Assembly (NCBI GenBank): GCA_003254885.1
Contig: QANT01004634.1
Location: forward strand, 1 to 64,000
Reading direction: 5' to 3'
DNA from: Purshia tridentata
Lineage: Eukaryota > Streptophyta > Magnoliopsida > Rosales > Rosaceae
Length of the DNA stretch: 64,000 nucleotides
Of this stretch, positions 49,331 to 62,615 are shown piece after piece. Made by a program: the position numbers and the translations under genes. The notes under the pieces are model-generated. The model did not search any database, was not told the origin of the DNA, and worked only from the letters and a program-made list of their open reading frames with translations. The stretch's first letter is position 1. Every line of letters starts with the position of its first letter.

Positions 49331-50780
49331 ACTTATTAATTTTGTTATATAGTAAACTAACTTGGTTAGATTTCATTTATTTCAAATCTAGATCTATTTT
49401 AATCAGTCAAATACTAATTAACATGTTGTTACTGAAAACTTATAGATATTGTTATGATTATATATACACATTTCTCTATCTTGCCTGCTTAATTATATAC
49501 AATGAACTAATTAAATTTTAATTAATGAATCAACTTGTAGTCTTATAGAGGAAAAAACAGATAGATGAGACATTTATTCTCTCGTGGTAAGAGTAATTAT
49601 AATATATAATATATAGAGAGTTGTGTTGCATTGTATGAGTTAGGAACCATGCATATAGCTAGGTATTTGAGGTTTTGGGAAAAAGCAAAATGTTGTCACC
49701 AAGGGTATGTTTGTTTGCTTGGCTTGTCTTTTACCTTGAAAAGAAGACTGCTAGCTACCTGCCTTAACTATTATAACTGTGTTTGAGCGCGCAATTCCTT
49801 GCCTTGAACAAGTATTTTCTAATTTCAAGACATGACCATGCATCTAGATGCATATATTGAATGTTTTATACAAAACCAAAGGGGATGAACTTTGTGTCAT
49901 GTAGCATATATGTATAATTGCGACCTGTAATTAATATTAAAACCCTAGGGGTCGTGTAGCAACAATTTAATTTATTTGAGAGCAAATATTGAATGTCATG
50001 CCTCTTCAAATAATAAGTGAATTTATATTGTAAAAGAAATATGCACAATAGAAAATTCTTGATTGTAAGTTTATAAATAACATATATATAGTAATGAAAC
50101 TCAAGTTTGATAACTGGACTTCAAAGGACAAAATTGTCAATTTAAGATTTGGAAATTTGGCAGAGGGAGAAAGCTTTAAACTTTTGAATAAAAATTCCAG
50201 AAAAGTAGAGCAGATTTGGATCTAGGAATCCATATTACAGAAACCCACATGCTTTTGGCTTATTAAAAGTTGGAGAATATGTACCTTTTTACAAACCCGG
50301 TATTTTATTTTCATTTTCTCCTCCTTTAATTTTCTTCACTTTATTATTATCTGCCATACACGTGGCAGAATATTAGAAGGGCTCATTGCATTTTGCCAAC
50401 CTCCATTTATAAATAGTGGTATATGAATATTCTTTTGGATTTCGGCTTTTTGTACTTTAATTTACAATAAGAGGAATACTATATATCTTTTTCTTTGTGT
50501 ACTTTATATATCACTCTTCAAAGATTAAATTTATAAAAAATTAATTAATTATTGAAAATTGTTATCAAATATTAAAGATTTAATATTTTAAAAAATGATC
50601 TAACAAATAAATAGGTTCGATCATGAGATCGACTCCACTACATAGTAGAAATGAGAAGAAAAAATGCACAACAGAGAAGATATATAGTATTTCTCTTACA
50701 ATAATGGTCAAGTAATTCTACCAAAAAATAATTACAATACCCATATTGTGTCGTCTCAAGACAAAAAAAAAAAAAAAGAG

Positions 50781-50786
50781 NNNNNN
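50781..50786. other. Assembly gap (6 N) in a poly-A run
   Basis: Six Ns flanked by A runs; the true length of the homopolymer here is unknown. Confidence 0.99.
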
Positions 50787-53700
50787 AAAAAAAAAAAAAA
50801 AAAAAGGAACCAGCCGGTCTCTTTAATTAGGTTAAATTATAGCCAGAAGAATGTGATGGAAGTGCATTGTCCAACTTCCTTTATAAATGGCAGCTCTAAC
50901 ATTTAAACTTTTGAAATTCGAAATGACTACGAAAAGTAGGTTATTTTAATAAATATTTAAGATTTTTAGGCCACTGAAAATTTACCATTTAAAAGAGGAG
51001 TTCGAGCATTAATTAACATAACATAATGATGGATCTTCAATAGTCACGCTATAACACGTATGCAATGAGGCTCTCAGTTTAGGTATCACGTGTTGACAAA
51101 TATGAAATCAATTTACCCTTTGACCTCCTTAATTTGTACCCAATTAGCAAGGATTTACTGGCCACCCTCATAGCCAATGTGAAAGCTGAATATTAATTCC
51201 TCTTTCACCTTATTTGTAACAAAAATAAATAAATTATGAGTCATACGTACTATTCTGATATTCATATTTGGTCTCTACTATTTCTATAAAAAATTTTATT
51301 TTCTTATAAATTTGGGCAATGAAAAATGCAAGAATATTAATTGGTTTGTTCATAGCTGTTGGTGTCTGGTATATATATATATACAATAGTCCAGTTCATT
51401 TATGGACAAATTTTAAGTACTAGTAATCACTTTTTTCACTTAATAGTTGGATCTAATAAAAAGAAAAAAATTTATTAGACCTCATATCGATCAACTGATT
51501 AATTAGGGACGAAGTGATCGAGAAAAATTGGATTCTGCTCATGTATTGTACCAAGTCACTTACCATGCAAAGAAAAATATTTCCAACAATTAAGACAAAT
51601 ATTGGGTTCACATTTTTTCGTTTTCCCTTTTAAAATAGTAATTTTTTGATGATTCACTATAGCCTATAGGTTAACAATTATGAACACATCTACAATAGTA
51701 CATGCATATAGAAAGATATGAGAATATAAAGCATGCATATGTCACCTGGTGGATGATAATATATAATGGGCTTTTCTAGCTTTCTTGATTGACCAGGTCA
51801 TTATACCCCGGCCCCAACTCAATCTCTTCCTCGACATGACATGATTTGAATCCTTGAAAAGATGGTCTTGCTGCTAATTTGAGAATTAATTGCCTTAAAA
51901 TGAAGTTGCTGTCAGTAGTTTGGGAGAGCTTTAAAAATGTACCTTGTTTATTATTGCAAGAAATCAATCAAATTAATGTGCAAGATTTAATCAAACACCT
52001 TCTGTGACGGTTTTGCAAATAACAAACCCATATAGGTTTTAAGTAGGCAATAGTTAACATGAACTTCCGGACTGAACTTAATTGTTTCCTGCATTAATTT
52101 AAAATAGGATCATCGATCTGCTACGGAAATCATCTGTTTACATCCAAAATGATGTTGGTTTAGGAATTTAATTAAGGGTGCGTTAACGTTAAGTATTTTT
52201 TTTATCTATGAAAAAAGTTTAAACGTTTTGCTCATTAATTTAGCTTGAAAGAAAATAGAGCATCGTTCCTCTTCTAAATAGAGCAAATCATTTGGCACAC
52301 AGTTGAATAAAGTCAATGCTGTGTTTTGGTATTAATGGCACACCATTGAAAACGCTGTAAACTACTATCAACAAATTAAATGATAAATTTAATAAAGCAA
52401 TATATATAATGCCATACAAGGAGATTGAAGATTCTCTTTTTGGCTTAGAAAGCAAAGCTAAAGCGCACCCACTCTCTTTCTCTCTTATAAAGGCTAACTA
52501 GCTAGCTACTATCTTTTTCTTAGGGAAGGGGGTAGTAGGGACCATATGTTCTTTGTAGATAGGGATAGATAGATCGAGACAATGTGTGTGTGTGTGAGAG
52601 AGAGTGAATAATGCCCAAAAATACCAAAACCAACTGTTTTGAGAAAGAAAAGGAACAAATTAAATAAGCCTAAACTTAATTATGGGCACTAAAGTACCAC
52701 TAACAACATAAATTTAATACAAACAAATCCAGTTGATATATGATTGTCCACCGCTGAGTCACTGAATTATTGGGAAATTGGATAGCCAACAACCAAAGAT
52801 TATAATCACAAGGACTTGTTGGAAACTTCTTAATTCACTTAAAAGGCGTTCAAACATTCAAGGCAGGCACTACATACAATAGAATGCCCAAAAAGCTAGT
52901 CATGATGAGAGAAGGTAGATAAAAAGTGATATTTGTTATATATATGTACCTTAATTAAATATGGCTCCCAAATTGACGCTAACCCTCAATTAAATAAAGT
53001 AATTAACCACATACACAAAGAGCATATATATATATATTATACTATGATTAATTTGAAAGAGATATGTATGATATTAAACACACAATCAACACAAGAAGAT
53101 AACATTCGAATTTAGGTTTTGCATGACATGAATGCATGAAAGAACTTTATGGATCTCATTCCATTCTGGCCCGTCTTCTAATTAGCAGCCCACTTGATCC
53201 ATTGGCCAGCTACCCCAACTACCCTTCTATCCATTTAAATAAATCCATAAGAGCCCATCAAGCCCATTCCAGAAAACACAACAGTCCAAAACTGAAAGAG
53301 CCCGGATCTTCCAAAAGATTCTAGCCAGACCTTCGATGGCGGTTTCACTTCCAAATCCATCATTACTGAGGACAACTGTCAATGACACTTTGTTTTGATA
53401 TCTGATTCCATGTCCAAACACCCGATGGTTTATTCTTATTAATCACGCTTGGAATTCCCACCTCTTCGACGATTACATATAGGTTCATTAATTATCCATT
53501 TTTTTTCAAGATTTTGATTGATTTCAGGGTCAAATTTTAAAGAAGGGAGAGAGTGAATTTTTAGGCTCTATTTTTTATTTTTTAAAGTTTTTAAATAGGT
53601 TTAGGAGTCATTTGATTCATTTTATCTCTCAAATATGACTATTAAGCCTTTTAAATATAGGGACAAAATATTAATTTTGGCAAAAAAATATTTGAGGGCA

Positions 53701-53970
53701 TGTGGGTCCAAGGAATAAAATTTTTTTCTCTTGAATTGTGAATGTTGATATTAATATGAGCTAACTAGTAGAAATGAGTTGTGAACTTGTAATTAAGGTT
53801 CAAAACATCGGTCCTGAGAACATTACAAAATAAGAAAATATAGATGTCAGCCGCGGTCCTAATACTAATAGGAAATGTGAGCTCTCTACGCAGTTGCTTT
53901 CTTTTGCTTTTTTCTCCGAGCTCGCTGTGCAGTTGACTGCTGAATAACAATAACACAATTGCAGAACCAG

Positions 53971-54253
53971 GTACGAACCCTAGCTTCCCCAACATTTTTG
54001 CTTGTACAATTTTATCTGTTAACACTCTCATTCTGAAATTGTGCGTGAATTTTACCATGTTTTGCTTCAAAACGTCAACTGCATAATATATTTTCTGTTT
54101 ACGTGGGCTGAGAATACGTGGATCCAATCAGTTACCAAAAAACCCTAGAATACAATATATTTGTTTAATTGTAATCAATTTTGTACGGAGAGTGGAAGTT
54201 TTGGGATTGTTCATAATGTAGTTGATTTTTTATTTTTGATTATTTTTTCGTAG
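53971..54253 (+). other. Probable 5' UTR intron of the CER16-like gene
   Basis: CCAG|GTACG at 53971 and TTTTTTCGTAG ending at 54253 would remove the region between a noncoding exon and the exon holding the ATG at 54317. This rests on splice-like sequence only. Confidence 0.4.
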
Positions 54254-54316
54254 AAATGGAAAATTGAATCCCCAGTAGCAATGTGGTAGCAATGTAAAGT
54301 AGTTTTCTTTTGGGTA

Positions 54317-56740
54317 ATGGACGCCAAGGCTTTAGCAAAATCAAAGAGGGCTCACTCTCAGCAACATAGTAAAAAACATCACCCAAAGCAGAAAGCAAAA
54401 GACCCAGTAGATGGGGGTAAGGCAAATGATGCTGGAAGTGGAAAGCAGCCATTGGGCAAGCAAGTTAGTGAGAAAACTCCCCCTAATCAGAGTACATCTG
54501 GGCTGCCCTCGAATTGGGACCGTTATGAAGACAAATTCAATTTGGGTTCAGAAGATCCATCAGGTGATGGTCTGAATCCAGCCTCTGATGTTGTGCTGCC
54601 AAAGAGTAAAGGTGCAGACTATCGTCATCTGATTGCTGAGGCACAGTCTCAGTCTGTATTGGATGTTTATTCGGACACATTTCCTTCTTTGGATGATGTT
54701 CTAGCTGGTATGCTCTTTCGTTCTTTGTGATTATTTGGTTTAGTTGTGTACAGCTGCATAATCTGGGAAATTCATAGTTCTAAATGTAAGCATATTGCAT
54801 ATTTATTGTTTACTTTCGAGAAAGATCATTATAGTTCTAAATTCTAATATTACTTGAATTTTCATGCATTATAATCAGGGTACTGGAATAAGGGGATAGG
54901 GTCTATGCTTTCAGTGAGGGGGCAGGGCATTCTATCATGGACTGGAGATGATAATTTTTTTGTGGAGGATAAGACTGCTGCACATCACGAGGTAATGCAT
55001 TATTTAGATTCTTATTATCAACATGAAGTTAAGCCAACATTATTGCACATCTAATATATATATATATATATGGGGAGAGGGAGAGAGAGATTCTCTGATA
55101 AAGTTCTTAAACAAGGATTTGTTTCTCAGCTGCTAGATCATATAAATCAATGATCAACATGCGTTAAGACACGTCTCATCTACTGTGCATCTCACTTGTT
55201 TATATCTGATCTAATGGCTAAGAAAAAGATCCTGTATTAAAGGCCTTATTAGACAGTGATTATTTATATATGTATGTGTGTGTGTATGTGCGTATGTATG
55301 CATCTCAAAGCATCTAATGGCTGAGAAACATTTTATTGAGAGTTCTGATTAGACAATCATTATTTGCATGCTCAGCTTTTATTTATACCTCTCATGCAGG
55401 TGTCATTTCTCTCCTTGAATTTGCATGCTCTTGCTGAACAACTGGAAAAAATAGACTTACCACAGAGGCTTTTCATTGAAGCAGATTTATTACCACCAGA
55501 GCTGGTATGTTTTCCTTTTCTCTCCCCCCACCTTCGAAAAAAAAAAAAAGAGGGTGCAGGTGCACATGAGAATGCACGTAGTGGGTTCCACTTTTACTGA
55601 AGTTTTTAACTGTGAAGCAGCTTCATGAAACAATTATAATTTTGAAGCAGTTAATTGTTCACTGAAGTGGACTTCATTTGTATTGTTTGATGGGTTTAGA
55701 GACAGAAAAATGCATTGCAAGGTCATGAAGGGCCCTCACATCGGTGACAACATAATGGTCAAAATTTGAAACTGCATGTCCTGTGGGTGCAAGTTATCTT
55801 TTGAGTAGAGTGACTAATGGTTAAGATGTGGGATAGCGACAGTAGCAGATTATCATTGCATGGCTGTGGGAGCTAGCAATAAGAAACTTCACAGTAGCAC
55901 ATTGGCATCCTTATAACTTTTAGAACTTTTGTTAGATGTCCGTTAATAAATGTCTGTCTTTGAATTCAATGTTATGTGCTACAGATAAGTGACAATGACA
56001 TAGCCTTATTTATGCAACAGCATGTGGAGGGACTAGAGGCAACCTGCAGTCAGTCTTCTGACCACCAGATGCAAGCAACATGCAATAATGAAGCAGCCCA
56101 AGGAATATATGAAGAATCAACCTTCAGGGATTTGTCAGAGAAGGCTGAGGTTGCAGATCAAGATATTGAGATTCTGATATCTGGTTCTCCTGGCAGTGGG
56201 CATCCAGACCCAACCTTGCCTAACCTAGGGTCAGCTTCAGTACAGCAGGTTAATATTGATCCAAGTAAACTTGGCAAATCCGATCATCAAAGCAAACCAC
56301 CAGAGTTCAAAACACAAACCAGTGTGAAATCTGCACAAAAGAGTGTGAAATCTTTTGCAGACGTCCCAAAAGAGAAGGTCCCCACATTTGAGGAATCATC
56401 TGCAGAGGCAGAACTGGATATGCTTCTTGACTCATTCAATGAGACCAAGATAAGCGATTCATCTGCTTTCAGGTTTGCTACTACTTCTGTTCAACAAGAA
56501 ACTTCTATGGATCCACTTCAATTTTCAAGAAAAGGTCCAGATTCATCATCAATACCCTTGACTGCCAACCTTGATGATGCGCTTGATGACTTAATAAATG
56601 AAACATCTATAATGATTAACCAAAGTGGTCCATCGCACCCCCAGGAAGGAAGGGCTGCCCATGTTTTTCACTCTTCCTCTCATTCTGAAACAAAGTCCAA
56701 AGACTTGGATGATTTTGATTCTTGGTTGGATACAATTTGA
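54317..56740 (+). CDS. CER16/RIPR-like protein (possible RNA exosome-Ski adaptor)
   Basis: Four exons, 54317-54707, 54879-54991, 55400-55504 and 55985-56740, give 454 residues. It starts MDAKALAKSKRAHSQQHSKK, a basic and probably disordered N-terminus. A conserved core follows (about 100-215) with YSDTFPSLDDVLAG, YWNKGIGSMLSVRGQGILSW and a leucine-rich helix LNLHALAEQLEKIDLP. The C-terminal half is acidic, Ser-rich and low in complexity, ending DDFDSWLDTI. No enzymatic motif is seen. The architecture resembles Arabidopsis CER16/RIPR (At5g44150), which with RST1 links the cytosolic exosome to the Ski complex and affects wax genes; this match is from memory and only moderately sure. The gene structure is well supported by phase. 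Confidence 0.7.
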
Positions 56741-57353
56741 TTTTTGTAGCCTAGAAACCCATAGTATGTAACCTTATACTTAGTTTGTTGTCCCAATTGC
56801 TTGCCATTTTCATTTCTTTTTTTGGTCATTTGTCTCAATTGCTGTTCAGGGTCAGTTTTATCCTTTCTTAATGCTTGGATTTCTAACAGATAACTTAGAT
56901 TAAAACTAAGGATTGGTCAGACAAAGATGGGGTTCCAATCTGAAATTTTACTTTTGAGAAATTTCTTGTGATGCAGGCAGTCATTATCCTTGCATTTTGT
57001 GGTTGACAATTTAGACAGATGATTCTCCATTCTGTGTTGCAGATGTGTAATGCTTGTTTTCATGATTTGAAAAAATCTTATATTATACAATTTATACTAT
57101 TTAGAATCTGAGTAAATGAGTTAATCATCATAGAAATAGATAAAGATCTGCCCATCAATCCTTTATTTCTTTTCTGGCTGATCAATTTAATTATATCCCA
57201 AAATCTTATAAACACAGAAAATTAACTAGCTGGTAAAAGAATTGAACTTCATTCTCTACGACAACTTAATTCTCTCGAAATAACCATGCCAATTGACAAC
57301 AATTCCTATAAAATCTACACAAGAACATAAATTGAGAGAGAGATACGGAGAGA
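56741..57353. other. Intergenic between convergent genes
   Basis: The 3' regions of the CER16-like (+) and glutaredoxin (-) genes, with the micro-insertion at 56788-56843. Confidence 0.6.
56788..56843 (-). mobile_element. Micro-insertion with 14-base target duplication
   Basis: TTGTCCCAATTGCT at 56788-56801 recurs with one mismatch at 56830-56843. The 28-base insert contains TTTTTTTGGTCAT, i.e. ATGACC plus an A run on the minus strand. Confidence 0.5.
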
Positions 57354-57785
57354 TCAAAGCCACAAGGCCCCAGCTTGTTTCAAAATGGGAACCAATTCCC
57401 CAGAAATATGAGCAGCAATGACTCTTTCCAACCCCCCAAAGAAGGCACCACCAATGAACACTGCAGGAAACATGACCACCACCTTAGCCTTTGAAATCAT
57501 CCCGAGTTCCTTAACCACACCAACCTCTTCCTCCTCATCCACCTCGTACACTGTCGGATTGACGCCGTGGCCGATAAGCAGGCGCCTGACCACTTGACCC
57601 ATGCAGCAGCCGCACCTGGAAAAAACAATCACTGCGTTCTCCGACACCATGTTTTTGATCATATTGGCTTTGGCTTCACCACCACTCACCACCGTTGTTG
57701 TTGTTGTCGGACTACGCCTCAGCTGGGGTGCTACTGTTGCCGTCTCATGTGGGCCCCACGACTTGTATGGAATTGCTTGGTGCAT
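57354..57785 (-). CDS. CC-type glutaredoxin, GRXC9/ROXY19-like
   Basis: Single-exon gene of 143 residues. The glutaredoxin fold covers about 42-143. The active site reads SRCGCCMGQ with Cys60-Cys61-Met-Gly in the CC-type position, plus an extra cysteine at 58. GVNPTVYEVDEEEE, FPAVFIGGAFFGGLERVIAAH and the C-terminal ALWL follow. ALWL is the motif by which ROXY proteins bind TGA transcription factors and TOPLESS, so the protein probably works as a nuclear and cytosolic regulator of TGA targets (jasmonate/salicylate and detoxification genes). The divergent N-terminus MHQAIPYKSWGPHETA is typical of GRXC9 proteins. There is no intron. The specific orthologue is likely but not certain. Confidence 0.92.
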   Translation of the reverse strand: MHQAIPYKSWGPHETATVAPQLRRSPTTTTTVVSGGEAKANMIKNMVSENAVIVFSRCGCCMGQVVRRLLIGHGVNPTVYEVDEEEEVGVVKELGMISKAKVVVMFPAVFIGGAFFGGLERVIAAHISGELVPILKQAGALWL

Positions 57786-59656
57786 TATATATACAAATCT
57801 ATATATATGTGCTCAAGTTAAGTAATTATTCAGAGAGAGATCAGAGAGAGATGAGATGTGAAGTGGTTATGTATGTAGAAGTAGAATTGTAGATCGCAGG
57901 TAGTAGCTAGGTGGGTGTGTGCTGAATTAATATATATATATATGATATAATAGGGAATGGAAGGGAGACTTGAAAGAGTCTACGTCAACGGCAGTTAGGC
58001 ATATTGCTTACGGGCTGCATAAGTCATTAGGTGTTGCCTGACGTCTACATTTGTCATTTTCTGCTTCTGCATCACCTCTACATCATAAATCTGAACCATT
58101 TTTCTCTAACCTTAAAGTCTTCCACTCTGACTTTCCTAGTGTTTCTATAATATGGTGACACATTTAATGCTCAAAAATTACATAATTTATTTTATAAGTA
58201 GGAGAAAACTGAACACTATCCCGGAAAAATGGGCCAATTGACCACATTAATTAAGCTTCTTTCTATTGATCTTAGCTGCTTGCTCCCTTGAATTTCTTGT
58301 ATTCCTTAAGAAATTGGGGCAATATTTTTGGAAAAATGCCCCGGACAACTTGTCATAGTGTGTGTGCGTGTTTTTTTTTACAAAATAATTTTTTAAGAAC
58401 TTAATTCTTCATTTTGCTTCACATAATGAAATTTTTTTGGGTGCATTAGACTGCAAAAGCAGCAAAACACATATTTTATTCAAATTAATAAAAAATATAA
58501 ACTAGTTAATATCAAATCAAATAGTGATAAACGTCACTACACTATACAAGATCATGATTGTATTCAAATGATCTAACATTTTTTAATGATTAATTGGTTT
58601 TTAAGGAATTATCTGAAAAGTAATTGTTTGAGTCATGAAATCATGATGTAGGTGTGACCTCATCAATCTGATCATTATTTGGATTAAGATGACTGTTTTT
58701 GTGCATTATTTAATTTTTCTTATGTGTGTCGTCAGATATGTATCATAATGTATACATGTGTGTAAGGGTAATTGGATTGCAATCTGTTATTATATTGTCC
58801 AAATGGAAAGGATGTAGATCGAGTTGTGAAAACGATAATAATAATAATAATGTGATTCAAACATAGAATTTATAAAGAAAAGCGCGTTGTTGTTGTCATA
58901 GACTAGTAGTACGTAGAGTAGCACCGAAATTCAACACACCCAAGTGTACACGGTATGTTGGTGCGGCATGAAAAACACATCTTGACGTCACCAAGTTCGA
59001 CCATGCGGATTGCGGCACGTGGTTAAGCTCATGACCCCTCCCGCGTGTTGACCCATGTAATCACCAATAATATCTCGCACCGCCCATGTGTTTCGAATTT
59101 TGAATAGCTAGTGGGGGCAATCAGATTCTTCATCGACCCACACTAAATGCCACGCTTCTAATAACTCGCCACGTGTGTAGTTTTAATTATAATTGGCTAC
59201 AGTTTTATGTTCCACTCAATTATTAACGGTTAAACTAATCATGGACAAACTCCTCATTCAATATTCAAGAGCAAACTCCTCCCATCATCCTTTCAATTAC
59301 AAAAGTGAAAAAAAATCATCATCTTCAACTTGCTCGAGCCATCATTGTGTTGTTTCCATTTTCTTATCCTGTTAGGTTTTTTATTACTGTCATTTTTATT
59401 TTGTAAATTTATATTGCCACATCATTTAATAGTATAATGATAGCCACTTCATCTTATTTGGAGATCCATAGATGTGATTAAATCCAAAAGTCTAAAATCT
59501 TTGCAAAAATATTTGTAAAAGTATTTTTCTAGCTCATAATAACTTAGACCCATTTAAAATTATAGATACAAACATATTATTATACGAGTGTTTATTAATA
59601 TTAAACTATATATTACGCAATTCAGGCGCTCACAATTTTGTGCAATTAATTGCACA
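57786..59656. other. Intergenic
   Basis: Glutaredoxin promoter side, then AT-rich sequence. The part 58890-59200 is GC-richer but has no recognisable gene. Confidence 0.6.
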
Positions 59657-60013
59657 CTCATGGATGACATAGAGTAACCATACAAACTTCATTTAAATTT
59701 TAAATCATGGCCTTTCAAGAATTTTAGAATCTTCAATCTTAAAAATTTTAGGAATTTTAATACGCGTGTGACGATGAGTATGTCCAGGACGTCTAGTACG
59801 TTTATTAGGTGGTTTAGGAGCTCTAGTTTTTCTTTTCATGGCATTTATAATTTTAGGAACCTAAAAAGAATCAGCATAAGTAAATAACGAGTAAAAGTGA
59901 AAGTGAGTTGAAAGAAGAGAAGAAGGAGAAAAACTTGGGTGGAAGATTCCGCCCACATCATGAGTTTGTACTAATACGACCAAAAGTATGATCAATACCA
60001 TTAAAATCTTCAT
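59657..60013 (-). pseudogene. Small secreted peptide pseudogene (copy B)
   Basis: The copy starts MKILMVLIILLVVLVQ like the intact copies and reaches FTYADSF, which aligns with FSYGDSF of copy C. The next codon is a TAG stop (59863-59861) where copy C has a glutamate codon. Beyond the stop the same frame still reads basic Pro-rich sequence (KRKTRAPKPPNKRTRRPGH) like the other copies, then ends early. The 3' end still resembles the KFVRLFCCH region at DNA level, but one base is missing and a cysteine codon is changed to tyrosine. It is therefore most likely dead, though a truncated secreted peptide of 50 residues could still be made. Confidence 0.7.
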
Positions 60014-60080
60014 AGTTAGCTTCCTTGTGCCAATTTCTTCGAAATACAATTCCCTTTGGTCAAGCTCTAAAAATTGTGTC

Positions 60081-60107
60081 ATTTATAGGGTTTGTAGCTC
60101 ATGCATG
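60081..60107 (-). promoter_or_regulatory. TATA and CATGCATG pair upstream of copy B
   Basis: On the minus strand CATGCATG (60107-60100) precedes CCCTATAAAT (60090-60081) with the same spacing as in copy C. The match to copy C is closer than the coding match, which suggests recent duplication. Confidence 0.6.
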
Positions 60108-61842
60108 GGTAATGGGTTGGTGCGTGTTGTCAAAAAGAAATTTTATTTATTTATTTGATAATGTTAACTTTGTGATTGTTCTATAAAGAGGTTGAGGAGG
60201 CAAAACCCGAAAAGCGAAATAGATTTGAATCATGTCCAACTAATACCTGAGTTATATATAATAAGAGTCAAATCCATTTTAAGAAAGAATAATACATAAA
60301 TTTCTTTCCTTGAGTATGCTTGAAAGCGTTTTTTTTATTTTTATTTTAATAACAAGTCCTATTCGTAGCAAAAATAAATAAATATGAGATATATTTGAAA
60401 AAGGATTTTTATTTTATTATATTTTGTTGTTTGCATAAATATATGGTTATAGCCAAGTTCAAGATTATGTTTATGACTACACGAAAGAAGAGGGAGTAGA
60501 ATTCCAATTCCAATGTGTAAGGATGAGTTTTTATCCTCAGTCAACTAATTACCTCAATTCACAAGTTTACGATTATATTTGAAATCATTTATTATAATTC
60601 TTTTTTTTCCATAGGTATTTATTAGAAAGCTAAAAGTTGATATGTTCACCAAATTTATATTGGAAAAATATTTGTGCAGCATATCTGTGTGCCCTAATTT
60701 GATGTTGTATATCACATTACGTATGTATCACATCATACTATTTATTAATACATGAATTAATCAAATTAAAGACTAATTTTACCCAAATAATCCCAAATTA
60801 AACCCTTTTCAGTACCAAATCAATATTTCTCCCTCTCAGTTCTTCCTAAATCGAGTACTGCAAATTAATATTGAAAAAATTTGGATTCGATCTTGAAGAG
60901 GAAAAAGATTAAACAAAATATATTTTCCAACTGTCAAGAATAAATACTTGGCATGAGGTCGAGTCTGTCGTTTCAGGAGCAGTTGAAGAGGTCAAAGCAA
61001 ATCAAAGATGTCGAAATGAGAGCGCCAAGGGTCCTCTGGAAACAAATTATCAATACTGAAATAATGAATGTGTAATTTATTGCAGTCAAGTTGCTAAATG
61101 TTAGATAATGGTGTTTTTTCTTTACTTTTTTTAATGAACAGTTGTTTTTTAAAGTTTGAGAATGCATTATTCTGCTTCATCTTTCGTCTGATTTATCACT
61201 GGAAATTTCTTCCTCCAGGAATCTATGTATTTTTTGAGAAACTTATTGAGTATGAGAAATTAGATAATGAATTTTCGTAATTTTTAAATATAATGTTGAA
61301 TATAAAAAGTGTGTTGGGTTTTCAAATAAATAAATTGGGTATGACCGTATGAATAACGGCACCCCACACATCTTGCCATTTTGGTCTTTCCGACTAAAAA
61401 AGCTCTATTTGGCTGAAACGCATAAATTTCATTTCAAAAAATAAAATAAAAATACACACATACATTTCGATTTCATATGCGAGATCCAGCAAAAGTGGAA
61501 GGCCAAATAATATTAAAGCTACATCGCCCTTTTTATATCAATATGGATCTTATTGTTCTTTGGCCTTTTTTTTGGGTACAAATATAGCAAGCACTCTTTG
61601 CTCTTTGCTCTATTTTTTTTTCGGTAAAGAAAAGAAAGTGTATAGCACTCTATGCTTTTAAACAAGTAAAAGCGACTGAAAATTTGTCTTCCAGATGTTG
61701 TTGCACGCCCAATACCCCTGTAAGTTATCAATATCTGCCGCAAATAAGTATGTCAGAAGAATTAACCATACTAATTGAAAGAATTGTGCATATTACATAT
61801 ACTATCCTAACCAGTAATAGAAAATCACAAAAAGTCAATTAC

Positions 61843-62220
61843 GGTATATATGACAAAATGACACAATTAATAAGTATACAGACCACATAAACATATGGTG
61901 AATAATTTGGTTAGGTTTTTCCTAAATCCCAAAATCAAGGTTGTTTTCTTTTTCCAAAACAGAAAAGGAAGGGGTTATTTTTATCAGGTATGATTTANAA
62001 CATGGGTCACTGTGCAAGTTCAAAGCTAGCTAGTTGGTATGAAAAATAGGTATATTTACTGAATTGGTATATATGACAAAATGACACAATTAATAAGTAT
62101 ACAGGCCACATAAACATATGGTGAATAATTTGGTTAGGTTTTTCCTAAATCCCAAAATCAAGGTTGTTTTCTTTTTCCAAAACAGAAAAGGAAGGGGTTA
62201 TTTTTATCAGGTATGATTTA
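61843..62220. repeat. 155-base direct duplication beside an N
   Basis: 61843-61997 and 62066-62220 are almost identical (offset 223). The first copy stops exactly at the N at 61998; 68 unique bases separate the N from the second copy. Confidence 0.95.
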
Positions 62221-62281
62221 ATGATATTAGTGGTAGAGATTTTAAATTTGTACTCCAAAATTGACTTCCAAATGATATGTT

Positions 62282-62328
62282 AGTATTTCATTAAATTTTT
62301 TTTTTTTTGGCCAAGAGTATTTCATTAA
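62282..62328 (-). mobile_element. Micro-insertion with 13-base target duplication
   Basis: AGTATTTCATTAA at 62282-62294 is repeated at 62316-62328. The insert is a T run followed by GGCCAAG, i.e. CTTGGCC plus an A run on the minus strand. Confidence 0.65.
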
Positions 62329-62615
62329 TTTATATATGTCTCACCTTAAAAATTATATATTTCATAACAAATAAAATATTGACAATTATAATGATACATT
62401 ATTTAAGATTCAAATTTGAGATTCGTAGTATTATTGGATCAATAATGTTTAATGTTTTGTTTAATAACTGTTGGTATAACTAAAAGCTACAAGTGAAATA
62501 TAGAATGAAAAAAATCTGGTAAGACTGAATATATATATATATATATATTTTCTTTAGTGAGAAAGAGAAAGCCATTCACCATATTCGAATAAACTTTGCA
62601 CAATCAATTGGACAC

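Larger units (their letters stand above)
45980..54316. other. Large gene-poor AT-rich intergenic region
   Basis: About 8.3 kb without a supported gene. It contains the IDD promoter, a foldback element (46824-47532), the micro-insertion at 49284-49330 and a 6-N gap at 50781-50786 inside a poly-A run. Its right end is the promoter and a probable noncoding first exon of the next gene. The short ORFs here have no recognisable domains. Confidence 0.6.
60108..62615. other. Intergenic
   Basis: Between peptide copies B and C. It contains a direct duplication at 61843-61997 / 62066-62220 with a single N at 61998, and the micro-insertion at 62282-62328. No gene is supported. Confidence 0.6.

Noticed and set aside
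53136-53421. ORFs on both strands near 53.2 kb
   Set aside because: No family resemblance and no conserved start; left as intergenic.
61578-61660. T run plus CGGTAAAG between imperfect AGCACTCT-type repeats
   Set aside because: The surrounding CTTTGCT repeats make the duplication ambiguous.
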